Shown piece after piece: positions 1 to 6,377 of a stretch of DNA of 9,010 nt. Under the pieces are notes generated by a model. It was given only the letters and a program-made list of their open reading frames with translations. It was not told the DNA's origin and made no database searches. Positions within the stretch are counted from its first letter, which is position 1. Each line of letters begins with the position of its first letter. A program made the translations under genes and the position numbers. Source of the DNA: Actinomycetota bacterium (GTDB lineage Bacteria > Actinomycetota > Humimicrobiia > Humimicrobiales > Humimicrobiaceae); NCBI GenBank assembly GCA_003567835.1, contig PWYO01000185.1:1-9010 (forward strand). The letters are read 5' to 3'.

Positions 1-1686
1 GACCGGCCTGTCTTCCAATCTGGCTCTTGTTCCTGTGCCCCTTTGTACCGTGCTTTCCAGGATCTCAATGGCCCGGTAAGCATTGATGGCAGAAATGACT
101 TCGGTACCCTGCGGTTCATGTTCCTCTAAGACCACGCCATTGCGGTCTACCACGCGCAGCACAGCAACAGGGTCATTTCTAACCCCGTAGTTGGCAATGG
201 TGGCAAAAGAAACGCAGATCTCCAATGGGGATACGCCAATCTCAAGTCCGCCCAGGCCCACTGCCGGATATGGCTGCAAGGGGGTGGTAATGCCCATTTC
301 CTTGGCAATATCCACCATCTCTTGGGCCCCCACCCTTTGAATCAGCTGGGCATACACCACATTTACCGAACTTACTGTGGCATCGATGATAGACATTTCG
401 CTGGTCTCATAATTGGTACCCATATAATTGGATACTTCCCATGGTTCACTTCCCACCATGTCAAATATGACCGGCCCGTTGGGATTGAAGGTGGTAAGAG
501 GACTTATGCCCTGATCCAGGGCGGCCATGAGGGCAAAGATCTTAAACACAGAGCCCGGCTGCCTTCTGGCCTGGGTAGCCAGGTTGAATTTCATTTCATT
601 AAAATCTTTTCCGCCCACCAAAGCCTTGATATAACCGTTTTCCGGGTCCATGGCTACCAGCGCCCCGGCAGGGTCTTCGGGGTCAAAAAGGATTTCATCG
701 ATGGCCTCCTCTGCGGCGGTCTGCATCTTGCGGTCCAGAGTGGTGTAAATTTCAAGGCCTCCCCTGAATACTTTACTTGCTCCATATTTTTCAATAAGTT
801 CCTGTTTGACATATTCGACAAAATAAGGGGCAAAATACATCTCTTCTTCTTCCTGGGGCCGCCGGGTTAAGATGGGCCGGTTGATGGCCCGTTCATATTC
901 TTCCTGGTCAATATAATTGAGTTCCAGCATCTTGTACAAAACGGTATTTCTTCTTCCCAGCACCCAGTCTTCGTCGATATAGGGGGTCCTGCCCGGGTCA
1001 CTGATCAGTCCCGCCAGCAGCGCAGCTTCTTCCAGGTTGATGTTTTCCACATCCTTGTCAAAGTAGACATTGGATGCAGCCTGAACCCCATATGCGCCTT
1101 CGCCAAAATACACAGTATTCAGGTACATCTCCAACACCTGCTCCTTGCTATAATTCTGTTCAAGCTGGTAGGCAAGCACGGCTTCCCTGATTTTACGATC
1201 ATAGGTAATCTCATATTTTTCCTCAGGGATATAGAGATTTCTTATGACCTGTTGGGAAATGGTGCTTGCTCCCTGAACGATCTGGCCGGTCTGAAGGTTT
1301 ATAAGGAAGGCCCTTACGATGGCTTCTAGGTCCACGCCGTCATGCTTGAAGAACCTCTCATCTTCAATGGCCACCACTGCATTTCTCAATTTTTCAGGCA
1401 TCCTATCCAGGGACACAGATTCTCTGTTTTCCTCAGCATGGAAAGTGGCGATTAGTGTACCGTCCGCAGCGTAAATTCTGGACGTATGTGATTTTTCAGC
1501 AGGATCATACTCACTTAGGTCTGGAAGTCCGGACATGAAATCATTGATGATCGTGGTTACAGCCACCGATATGCCGCTAAAAGCTGTAATAAACACGATG
1601 ATAGAAATCAAAAACAGGGAGACGAGCACAATGGCGACTTTAATGCCCGGCCTGCTTCGTTTATGTTTTTTTCTTAATCTTGACAT
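1..1686 (-). CDS. Class A penicillin-binding protein (PBP1A-type transglycosylase/transpeptidase), 3' end cut by window edge
   Basis: Bifunctional peptidoglycan synthase, anchored in the cytoplasmic membrane and acting on its outer face: it polymerises lipid II into glycan strands and cross-links the stem peptides. The 562 visible codons show a basic N-terminus, one membrane segment at about residues 16-38, and a GT51 transglycosylase domain at about 70-260. That domain has catalytic Glu108 in the EDERFF motif, GASTISQQ at 139-146 and the RKIREA...LNTVYFG block at 164-195. The transpeptidase domain follows from about 340, with the nucleophile Ser379 in SVFK and the second motif SVN at 440-442. 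Translation reaches the edge at RARLEDRPV, just where the family normally has the KTGT motif, so only the last stretch is missing. Start: ATG at 1686. It has only a weak AAAAGAG directly before it, but it is the only start that keeps the membrane anchor. The gene is transcribed away from the sugar operon and is probably unrelated to it. Confidence 0.95.
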   Translation of the reverse strand, partial: MSRLRKKHKRSRPGIKVAIVLVSLFLISIIVFITAFSGISVAVTTIINDFMSGLPDLSEYDPAEKSHTSRIYAADGTLIATFHAEENRESVSLDRMPEKLRNAVVAIEDERFFKHDGVDLEAIVRAFLINLQTGQIVQGASTISQQVIRNLYIPEEKYEITYDRKIREAVLAYQLEQNYSKEQVLEMYLNTVYFGEGAYGVQAASNVYFDKDVENINLEEAALLAGLISDPGRTPYIDEDWVLGRRNTVLYKMLELNYIDQEEYERAINRPILTRRPQEEEEMYFAPYFVEYVKQELIEKYGASKVFRGGLEIYTTLDRKMQTAAEEAIDEILFDPEDPAGALVAMDPENGYIKALVGGKDFNEMKFNLATQARRQPGSVFKIFALMAALDQGISPLTTFNPNGPVIFDMVGSEPWEVSNYMGTNYETSEMSIIDATVSSVNVVYAQLIQRVGAQEMVDIAKEMGITTPLQPYPAVGLGGLEIGVSPLEICVSFATIANYGVRNDPVAVLRVVDRNGVVLEEHEPQGTEVISAINAYRAIEILESTVQRGTGTRARLEDRPV

Positions 1687-1719
1687 CTCTTTTATATTTG
1701 ATTGTTATTTTAATATTGC

Positions 1720-1748
1720 ATTCTATTATCAGCACCAAAGAAAATCAA
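1720..1748 (-). promoter_or_regulatory. Probable sigma-A promoter of the penicillin-binding protein gene
   Basis: Read on the minus strand, a -35 box TTGATT (1743-1748) and a -10 box TAGAAT (1720-1725) are separated by exactly 17 bases. Transcription would start near 1713, leaving a leader of about 27 nt before the ATG at 1686. It lies in the divergent region, more than 120 bp from the rightward promoter, and has no copy of the TTGCA operator, so co-regulation with the sugar operon is not suggested. Confidence 0.55.
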
Positions 1749-1871
1749 CTATAAATTATTGAGTGAATCATTTCCCAGAATGGGCCCAGGTCAATCATAG
1801 GATTTTTCTTACCTGCCTATTATTTTAAAGCAAAGGATGGCAGAAATCAAAAGGCCAATGGACATATTATA

Positions 1872-1900
1872 TTGCATTATTGCAAATAATTGCATACAAT
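1872..1900 (+). promoter_or_regulatory. Promoter of the aldolase-to-regulator operon, overlapped by a three-half-site operator
   Basis: The -35 box TTGCAT (1872-1877) and -10 box TACAAT (1895-1900) have 17-base spacing. Within the promoter lie three 5-base half-sites of alternating orientation at a 9-base pitch: TTGCA at 1872-1876, TGCAA at 1881-1885 and TTGCA at 1890-1894. They form two overlapping perfect palindromes that cover the -35 box and the spacer. The same arrangement recurs at 7763-7791. A repressor bound here would block RNA polymerase. The likely binder is the SorC-family protein encoded at the end of this operon (inference). Transcription should start near 1907, which rules out the in-frame ATG at 1890 as the start of the aldolase. 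Confidence 0.8.
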
Positions 1901-1921
1901 ACATATGTTCACAATGTTTAT

Positions 1922-1926
1922 GGTGG
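1922..1926 (+). promoter_or_regulatory. Ribosome binding site that supports the aldolase start at 1932
   Basis: GGTGG sits five bases before the ATG at 1932. It is weaker than the AGGAGG sites later in the operon. It supports 1932 over the upstream in-frame ATGs at 1890, 1905, 1914 and 1920, which lie inside the promoter or very near the expected transcript start. Confidence 0.45.
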
Positions 1927-1931
1927 TCTTT

Positions 1932-2786
1932 ATGGTTTATGTCAATACCAAAAGCATGCTTTTAAAAGCCGGTCAGGAACAATATGTGGTTGGCGCTTTC
2001 AATATTGTCAATCATACCTCTATGGTATCGGTGGTGGAGGCTGCGGCAGAAGAAAAGTCTCCGGCAATTATTCAGACTTCTACCAAGACTGTTGCGGCCA
2101 TGGGGTACAAGGTGCTGGTTGATTTGGCCAAGGATTTGGCTGCAGAAACAGATGTGCCCATAGCTCTGAATCTGGACCATGGGACTGATATACAGGTTAT
2201 AGAAAGCTGCATACAGCATGGCTGGAGTTCGGTTATGGTCGATGGTTCGTCGCTGCCCTATGATCAAAACGTAGAAATGACTGCCAAAGTGGTGCGTATG
2301 GCCCATAGAAAAGGGGTCACTGTAGAAGGCGAACTGGGCCATATCGGAGGCACCGAGGAAGATATTCAAGTGGGGCAGGAGGATGTGGTATTAACCGATC
2401 CCCAAAAAGCAATTGACTTTTACCAAAAGACCAAAGTTGATTCCCTGGCCGTGGCCATAGGCACCGCCCACGGGCTTTACAAGGGAGAGCCAAAGCTTGA
2501 TTACCATCGCCTGGCTGCTATTGTAAACAAAGCAAAAATCCCCATAGTCATCCACGGCTGCTCAGGTCTGAGCAATGAAGTTTTGGCAAAAATCCGGGCA
2601 TGCGGGGCTGCCAAGATGAATATATCCACGGAGATCAAGCACAAATATATTGACGCTTGTGATATTTATATCAGGCAGCATCCCCAGGAATATGAACCGG
2701 TCAAAAAGATTGCCTTCGTAAAGGAAGAGGTCAAGCAACTGGTTAAAGCCTATATCAAAATTTTTGGCAGCGCAAATAAGGCCTAG
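1932..2786 (+). CDS. Class II (zinc-dependent) ketose-bisphosphate aldolase, FBA/GatY/KbaY family
   Basis: Cytoplasmic aldolase joining or splitting a ketose (bis)phosphate into dihydroxyacetone phosphate and an aldehyde. The 284-residue product has the usual family length and the family opening, VNTKSMLLKAGQEQYVVGAF. Visible active-site elements are LDHGTD (base Asp82, zinc ligand His83), GELGHIGG with Glu134, GTAHGLY with zinc ligand His180, HGCSG with zinc ligand His208, and KMNIST with Asn230. The phosphate loop reads HGCSG where most members have HGGSG. Substrate specificity (fructose-1,6-, tagatose-1,6- or sedoheptulose-1,7-bisphosphate, or another ketose) cannot be read from this. It is the first gene of the operon, 17 bases before the PHP gene. 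Start: 1932 rather than the longer in-frame 1890, because the family N-terminus aligns there and the promoter occupies 1872-1900. Confidence 0.93.
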   Translation: MVYVNTKSMLLKAGQEQYVVGAFNIVNHTSMVSVVEAAAEEKSPAIIQTSTKTVAAMGYKVLVDLAKDLAAETDVPIALNLDHGTDIQVIESCIQHGWSSVMVDGSSLPYDQNVEMTAKVVRMAHRKGVTVEGELGHIGGTEEDIQVGQEDVVLTDPQKAIDFYQKTKVDSLAVAIGTAHGLYKGEPKLDYHRLAAIVNKAKIPIVIHGCSGLSNEVLAKIRACGAAKMNISTEIKHKYIDACDIYIRQHPQEYEPVKKIAFVKEEVKQLVKAYIKIFGSANKA

Positions 2787-2803
2787 GAGGACGGGCAAAG
2801 GCA

Positions 2804-3757
2804 ATGGATGATCAGCCAAAATACGCATGTGACCTGCATTGTCACACAACCCGCTCTGATGGAAATGACAGCCCCAAGGAGCTGATTGTAAAAGCTTCTG
2901 ATCTGGGTCTGAAGGCATTGGGCATGGTGGATCATGACACCGGCCCGGCTCGATATATAACACAGGGAGGCAAAAACATGCCCATAAAGTCGTTTGCAGC
3001 AGCCAGAGGGCTTGCTCTGGTACTGGGTGATGAGTTTTCTTGTGACAGTTCTGTTGATGATGTACATATCATTGGTTATGAGCTTGACTGGTCTTCTGAT
3101 GAAATAAAAAAAGAAGTAATGCGGGCAAAGCAGAGCAAAGCTGACGCCTACCGCAAGCTCTGCGAGGTGCTTACCCGGAAAGGCATGCCCATCGATTACC
3201 AGAAAGACATCCTGCAATACCAAGATGCGCAAGGGAATATGCATTGGCGCCAGCCTGAGGAAGTGGAAAGGAAACAGATCTTTGAAGCCATGGCCAAAAA
3301 AGGGTATGCCCAAACCTGGGACCAGGCGAAACTCCTGGTCAGGGAAGATCCCCGGCTGAATGTAAGGCGAGAAAAAATTAGCCCCCTTCAAGCGCTGGAT
3401 GTGATACAATCCTGCGGGGGCTTGTCGGTGCTTGCCCATCCCTACCTGATTGATGAACAGGTAGATTCCCAGGTAATGGGAAAAGTATGCCGGGATGCCT
3501 ACATCAGCCGCCTTATAGAAGCGGGCCTTGACGGCATAGAATCCTGCTATACCTACCACAAAACCACCTATAAGGGCGATAAGAGTCAAACCCAGATCCA
3601 AAAAGAGGTAGAGCAGGCCTACAGGGGAAGGGTGCAATTTTTTACCGGTGGTTCAGATTATCATAATGATGCCAAAAAAGGTGCAACAAATCCCAGGAAG
3701 CTGGGAGAGGCCGGGATCCGTTTCTGTCAGTTCAAACAGATATTTTACCAAACATAG
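2804..3757 (+). CDS. PHP-domain metal-dependent phosphoesterase
   Basis: Member of the polymerase-and-histidinol-phosphatase superfamily, resembling the YciV/TrpH-type proteins that hydrolyse phosphomonoesters with a trinuclear metal centre. The 317 residues hold a full set of candidate ligands: His12 and His14 in DLHCH, Asp19, His44 in VDHDT, Glu77 in GDEFSC, His88 in DVHIIGY, His212 in LAHP, His252, and Asp285/His287 in GSDYH. Residues of about 95-190 form an insertion between the metal motifs, rich in charged residues. The SD AGGAGG overlaps the stop of the aldolase (TAGGAGG, 2784-2790), 13 bases before this ATG, which suggests coupled translation. Known relatives act on nucleotides, but its place inside a sugar-phosphate operon suggests a sugar (bis)phosphatase or a role in clearing a dead-end phosphate. 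This is inference from context; the sequence fixes only the fold and metal site. Confidence 0.88.
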   Translation: MDDQPKYACDLHCHTTRSDGNDSPKELIVKASDLGLKALGMVDHDTGPARYITQGGKNMPIKSFAAARGLALVLGDEFSCDSSVDDVHIIGYELDWSSDEIKKEVMRAKQSKADAYRKLCEVLTRKGMPIDYQKDILQYQDAQGNMHWRQPEEVERKQIFEAMAKKGYAQTWDQAKLLVREDPRLNVRREKISPLQALDVIQSCGGLSVLAHPYLIDEQVDSQVMGKVCRDAYISRLIEAGLDGIESCYTYHKTTYKGDKSQTQIQKEVEQAYRGRVQFFTGGSDYHNDAKKGATNPRKLGEAGIRFCQFKQIFYQT

Positions 3758-3769
3758 AGAGGCAAAGTC

Positions 3770-4561
3770 ATGCGCAAGATTTATGTAGGTGCTTCATGGA
3801 AAATGAATAAAACCGTATCCCAGAGTATAGGATACATCCAAAAGCTCCAGAAAAAAATGGAAACTGATTTTAATGGCTGTTTTGATGTGGTGGTCTTTGT
3901 GCTGCCCACCTATTTGGCTTTGGATGCTTTTTCCAAGGCAGTGACCCACCCGAATCTTAAGTATGGGGCACAAAATTGTTTTTGGGAGGATGAAGGGGCT
4001 TATACCGGCGAGGTGAGCCCGATGCACCTCAAAGATCTGGGATGCTGTTTTGCCGAGTTGGGCCACCCTGAAAGGAGACGCATATTAAAAGAGGATAACC
4101 GCATGATTTCTAAAAAAATTAAAGCTTGCCTCCGTAACCGCCTTATGCCCATTGTCTGCATCGGGGAGGTAGACAGACCCCAAAAAATAACCGAGGCCCA
4201 GGCTTTTTTAAAAAACCAGCTGGACCAGCTGCTGGAAGGGCTGGACAGCAGTCAGGCGCAGAAAGTGATTTTGGCCTATGAGCCGGTTTGGGCCATAGGG
4301 GCCAAGCAGGCAGCCACCCCAGAGCATGTAAAGGAGGTTCTCTCTTTTATAAGGGAATACCTGTCGGGCTGTTTTGATCCGCAAACAGGACGTACATCCA
4401 CTATTATATATGGGGGTGCGGTGCAAAAAGAAGGCGCAGGGCAGCTGTTGGCTATTCCCGAAAATAATGGTATTTTTATAGGCAGGGCTTCGCTGGATGT
4501 CAACCTGTTTTATGATATGGCGGAAATAGCCCTTAAGGTTGCAAAGCAAAAAAAGAGGTAA
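3770..4561 (+). CDS. Triosephosphate-isomerase-family protein, EryH/LerI-like (putative L-erythrulose-1-phosphate isomerase)
   Basis: TIM-barrel sugar-phosphate isomerase of 263 residues, slightly longer than housekeeping TpiA. The catalytic residues are kept: Lys11 in SWKMN, His99 in ELGHPERR and Glu171 in AYEPVWAIG. The surroundings diverge from housekeeping TpiA: GASWKMN in place of GNWKMN, GHPERR in place of GHSERR, loop 6 AIGAKQ in place of AIGTGK, YGGAV in place of YGGSV, and FIGRAS (236-241) in place of the LVGGAS phosphate loop. As I remember it, the Brucella erythritol isomerase EryH shares the xSWKMN opening and the FIGR ending, so a tetrulose phosphate is a better guess than glyceraldehyde-3-phosphate. 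A plain triosephosphate isomerase remains possible. It lies 12 bases after the PHP gene, with GAGAGG at 3757-3762 as SD. Confidence 0.85.
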   Translation: MRKIYVGASWKMNKTVSQSIGYIQKLQKKMETDFNGCFDVVVFVLPTYLALDAFSKAVTHPNLKYGAQNCFWEDEGAYTGEVSPMHLKDLGCCFAELGHPERRRILKEDNRMISKKIKACLRNRLMPIVCIGEVDRPQKITEAQAFLKNQLDQLLEGLDSSQAQKVILAYEPVWAIGAKQAATPEHVKEVLSFIREYLSGCFDPQTGRTSTIIYGGAVQKEGAGQLLAIPENNGIFIGRASLDVNLFYDMAEIALKVAKQKKR

Positions 4562-4570
4562 GGAAAAGCA

Positions 4571-5428
4571 ATGCAGAGATTATCTAAAAAAGAGCTTTTG
4601 GCTCTACATCAAAAGTCCTATGCGATGCGGACTGACATATTGAAAATGATGCGTTTTGGTGAAGGACATATAGGGGGCGCATTCTCTAGTTTGGATATCA
4701 TTACTGTGCTCTACAATAAAATACTCAGGCATGATCCCCGGAAGCCAAAATGGGAAGACCGGGACCGGTTTATCCTTTCCGCCGGACATAAATGTTTGGC
4801 TTTGTATGCGGTTTTGGCCGACCAGGGTTATTTTGATAAAGAGATTCTCTGGACTTACAATACTTTGGACACCCGGGTGCCCATGCATCCTGATGAAAAA
4901 GTGCTGCCGGGCATTGAATTTCCCACCGGTTCCTTGGGGCACGGCCTTCCTGTGGCCAATGGCATGGCCCTTGCCGGAAAACTTGATCAGAAAGACTACC
5001 GGGTTTTTGTGGTACTGGGTGATGGAGAATGTGCGGAAGGCAGCATATGGGAAGCAGTGATGGCTGCAAGCCACCATAAACTGGATAATGTGACTGCAAT
5101 TGTTGACCGCAACGGCCTTCAAGTCAATGGAAGGACCGCTGATATTATGGATACCTCCCCTTTTGAGAAAAAATTTGAAGCTTTTGGCTGGGCGGTAAAA
5201 ACCATAAACGGGCATGATTTTAATGCCATATACCAAACCCTTCGAAACGTCCCCTTTGAAAAGGAAAAACCTTCTGCGGTAATCGCAGATACCATCAAAT
5301 GCAAGGGCCTTGACTTTGCGGAAGACCAGTTTGATTACCATCACTGGCATTGTGAGCCGGAAAAAATTGATGAGGCTATTGTTTGTGTGGACAGAAAAAA
5401 AAGAGAAGAGGGGGCCAACATTGGATAA
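4571..5428 (+). CDS. Transketolase, N-terminal subunit (thiamine-diphosphate binding)
   Basis: First half of a two-subunit transketolase, which moves a two-carbon ketol unit between ketose and aldose phosphates. The 285 residues end where the fused enzyme would continue into its pyrimidine-binding domain. Visible are GHIGG with His33, SAGHK with His73, TGSLGHGL at 119-126, and the thiamine-diphosphate/Mg motif starting GDGE (150-153) and ending at Asn181 in DRNGLQ. The end of the domain carries YHHWH (256-260). The gene starts 9 bases after the TIM-like gene, with AAGGAAAA as SD. Its last bases contain the SD and start of the partner gene, so the two halves are translationally coupled and probably made in equal amounts. 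Split transketolases are common in Firmicutes accessory sugar operons, and some act on unusual acceptors. The acceptor here is unknown. Confidence 0.95.
   Translation: MQRLSKKELLALHQKSYAMRTDILKMMRFGEGHIGGAFSSLDIITVLYNKILRHDPRKPKWEDRDRFILSAGHKCLALYAVLADQGYFDKEILWTYNTLDTRVPMHPDEKVLPGIEFPTGSLGHGLPVANGMALAGKLDQKDYRVFVVLGDGECAEGSIWEAVMAASHHKLDNVTAIVDRNGLQVNGRTADIMDTSPFEKKFEAFGWAVKTINGHDFNAIYQTLRNVPFEKEKPSAVIADTIKCKGLDFAEDQFDYHHWHCEPEKIDEAIVCVDRKKREEGANIG
5408..5414 (+). promoter_or_regulatory. Ribosome binding site that sets a TTG start for the transketolase C-terminal subunit
   Basis: GAGGGGG lies inside the end of the N-terminal subunit gene, six bases before TTG at 5421. No ATG or GTG in this frame is suitably placed, and the family homology begins shortly after this TTG. 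Confidence 0.65.
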
Positions 5429-6368
5429 CCAAAATACCGTATATGAAAATCCTAGAAAAATTATAGCAGATGCCCTGGTGGATTTAGGCCGGCAGGATGA
5501 GCGTGTGGTTTATGTATCCTGTGACTCTTCTTTGGGGGCTGCCGGCGGGCCTTTTAACCAAACATTTCCCAAACGCCACTTTGAGTTTGGCATTCAGGAA
5601 CAGAATGCCATGGGGGAAGCGGCAGGCCTGGCTGCCAGCGGAAAGATCTCCTTTATTGCCGCCTATGTCCCTTTTGCCGCATTCAGGTGTTTTGAACAGA
5701 TCAGGGATGATGTCTGCAAGACCAGGCTCAATGTCAATATTATGGGCAATAATTGCGGTTTTTCTGTAGGTCCTCTGGGACCCACCCATGTGGTCGTAGA
5801 AGATGTGGGGGTTATAGGCTCTGTGCCCAATATCACCATTCTATCTCCTGCCGATGGGCCCCAATACCGGGAGGCTGTTTTTAAAGCTGCCCAGCTGGAC
5901 GGTCCTGTATATTTGCGGGTTCACCGCCAGAAAGCAAGAAGGATTTACGAAGACGATTACCGGTTAACAATCGGCAAAGGCGACCTTCTTTTGGAGGGCA
6001 GCGATGTGACTGTGGTTGCTGCTTCTACCATGGTAGCCAATGCCCTGGATGCTGCCCGTATGCTAAAGACCAAGGGGATTGGCGCAGAAGTGATTAATAT
6101 GGCCACTCTCAAGCCCATAGACAGCCAGCTGATTTTGGCCTCCAGCGCCAAGACCAAAAAAGTGGTGACGGTTGAAGAGCATAGCACAGTCAATGGCCTG
6201 GGCAGTGCAGTGGCCAATGTGCTGGCCACCCAGGGGCCGGCATTGCTAAAAAAAATAGGCATAGATGACCATTTTGCAGTAGTGGGGGAATGGGCCCAGC
6301 TCATAGACTATTACGGGCTTACCCCTGAAAAGATTGCCCAAAGCATAGAGAATTTTTTAAATACGTAG
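5421..6368 (+). CDS. Transketolase, C-terminal subunit (pyrimidine-binding and C-terminal domains)
   Basis: Second half of the split transketolase, 315 residues from the TTG start. It supplies the conserved glutamate that activates thiamine diphosphate (Glu60 in GIQEQN). It also carries the loop GPLGPTHVVVED (117-128), the VPNITILSPAD segment that ends the pyrimidine domain (135-145), and the C-terminal domain with VVTVEEHS (248-255) and GLGSAVA (259-265). It overlaps the upstream gene by 8 bases. The in-frame ATG at 5310 would add 37 residues that are only the shadow of the upstream gene in another frame, so TTG at 5421 is chosen. With the upstream gene it forms a complete transketolase with all main motifs, so it is not a broken single gene. 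Confidence 0.92.
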   Translation: MDNQNTVYENPRKIIADALVDLGRQDERVVYVSCDSSLGAAGGPFNQTFPKRHFEFGIQEQNAMGEAAGLAASGKISFIAAYVPFAAFRCFEQIRDDVCKTRLNVNIMGNNCGFSVGPLGPTHVVVEDVGVIGSVPNITILSPADGPQYREAVFKAAQLDGPVYLRVHRQKARRIYEDDYRLTIGKGDLLLEGSDVTVVAASTMVANALDAARMLKTKGIGAEVINMATLKPIDSQLILASSAKTKKVVTVEEHSTVNGLGSAVANVLATQGPALLKKIGIDDHFAVVGEWAQLIDYYGLTPEKIAQSIENFLNT

Positions 6369-6377
6369 GAGGTTTTT

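Noticed and set aside
322..870. Plus-strand open frame of 182 codons opposite the penicillin-binding protein
   Set aside because: The minus strand carries an uninterrupted gene with all the expected transglycosylase and two transpeptidase motifs.
1774..1788. Small inverted repeats in the divergent region (CCCA-GAA-TGGG and the overlapping TGGGCCCA)
   Set aside because: The stems are only four base pairs with no T-run, and the flanking genes diverge, so no terminator is expected. No second copy was seen.
1890..1931. Longer aldolase reading from the in-frame ATG at 1890, adding 14 residues
   Set aside because: The ATG lies inside the promoter/operator, upstream of the expected transcript start near 1907, and the added residues do not match the family N-terminus.
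1861..1931. Catabolite-repression (cre) site near the operon promoter
   Set aside because: No stretch matching the cre consensus was found by eye here or around 7753-7826.
2783..3637. Long minus-strand open frame of 284 codons opposite the PHP gene
   Set aside because: It is antisense to a gene with clear metal-binding motifs and its product has no recognisable family features.
4604..5350. Minus-strand open frame of 248 codons opposite the transketolase N-terminal subunit
   Set aside because: It is a shadow of a well-supported gene, with no SD or motif of its own.
5310..5420. ATG start at 5310 for the transketolase C-terminal subunit
   Set aside because: The extra 37 residues overlap the upstream gene in another frame and resemble no transketolase sequence. 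TTG at 5421 has an SD and joins the homology.
4571..6368. A transketolase gene broken by a frameshift
   Set aside because: Both halves are full-length domains, and the second has its own SD and start with an 8-base overlap, the normal layout of two-subunit transketolases.
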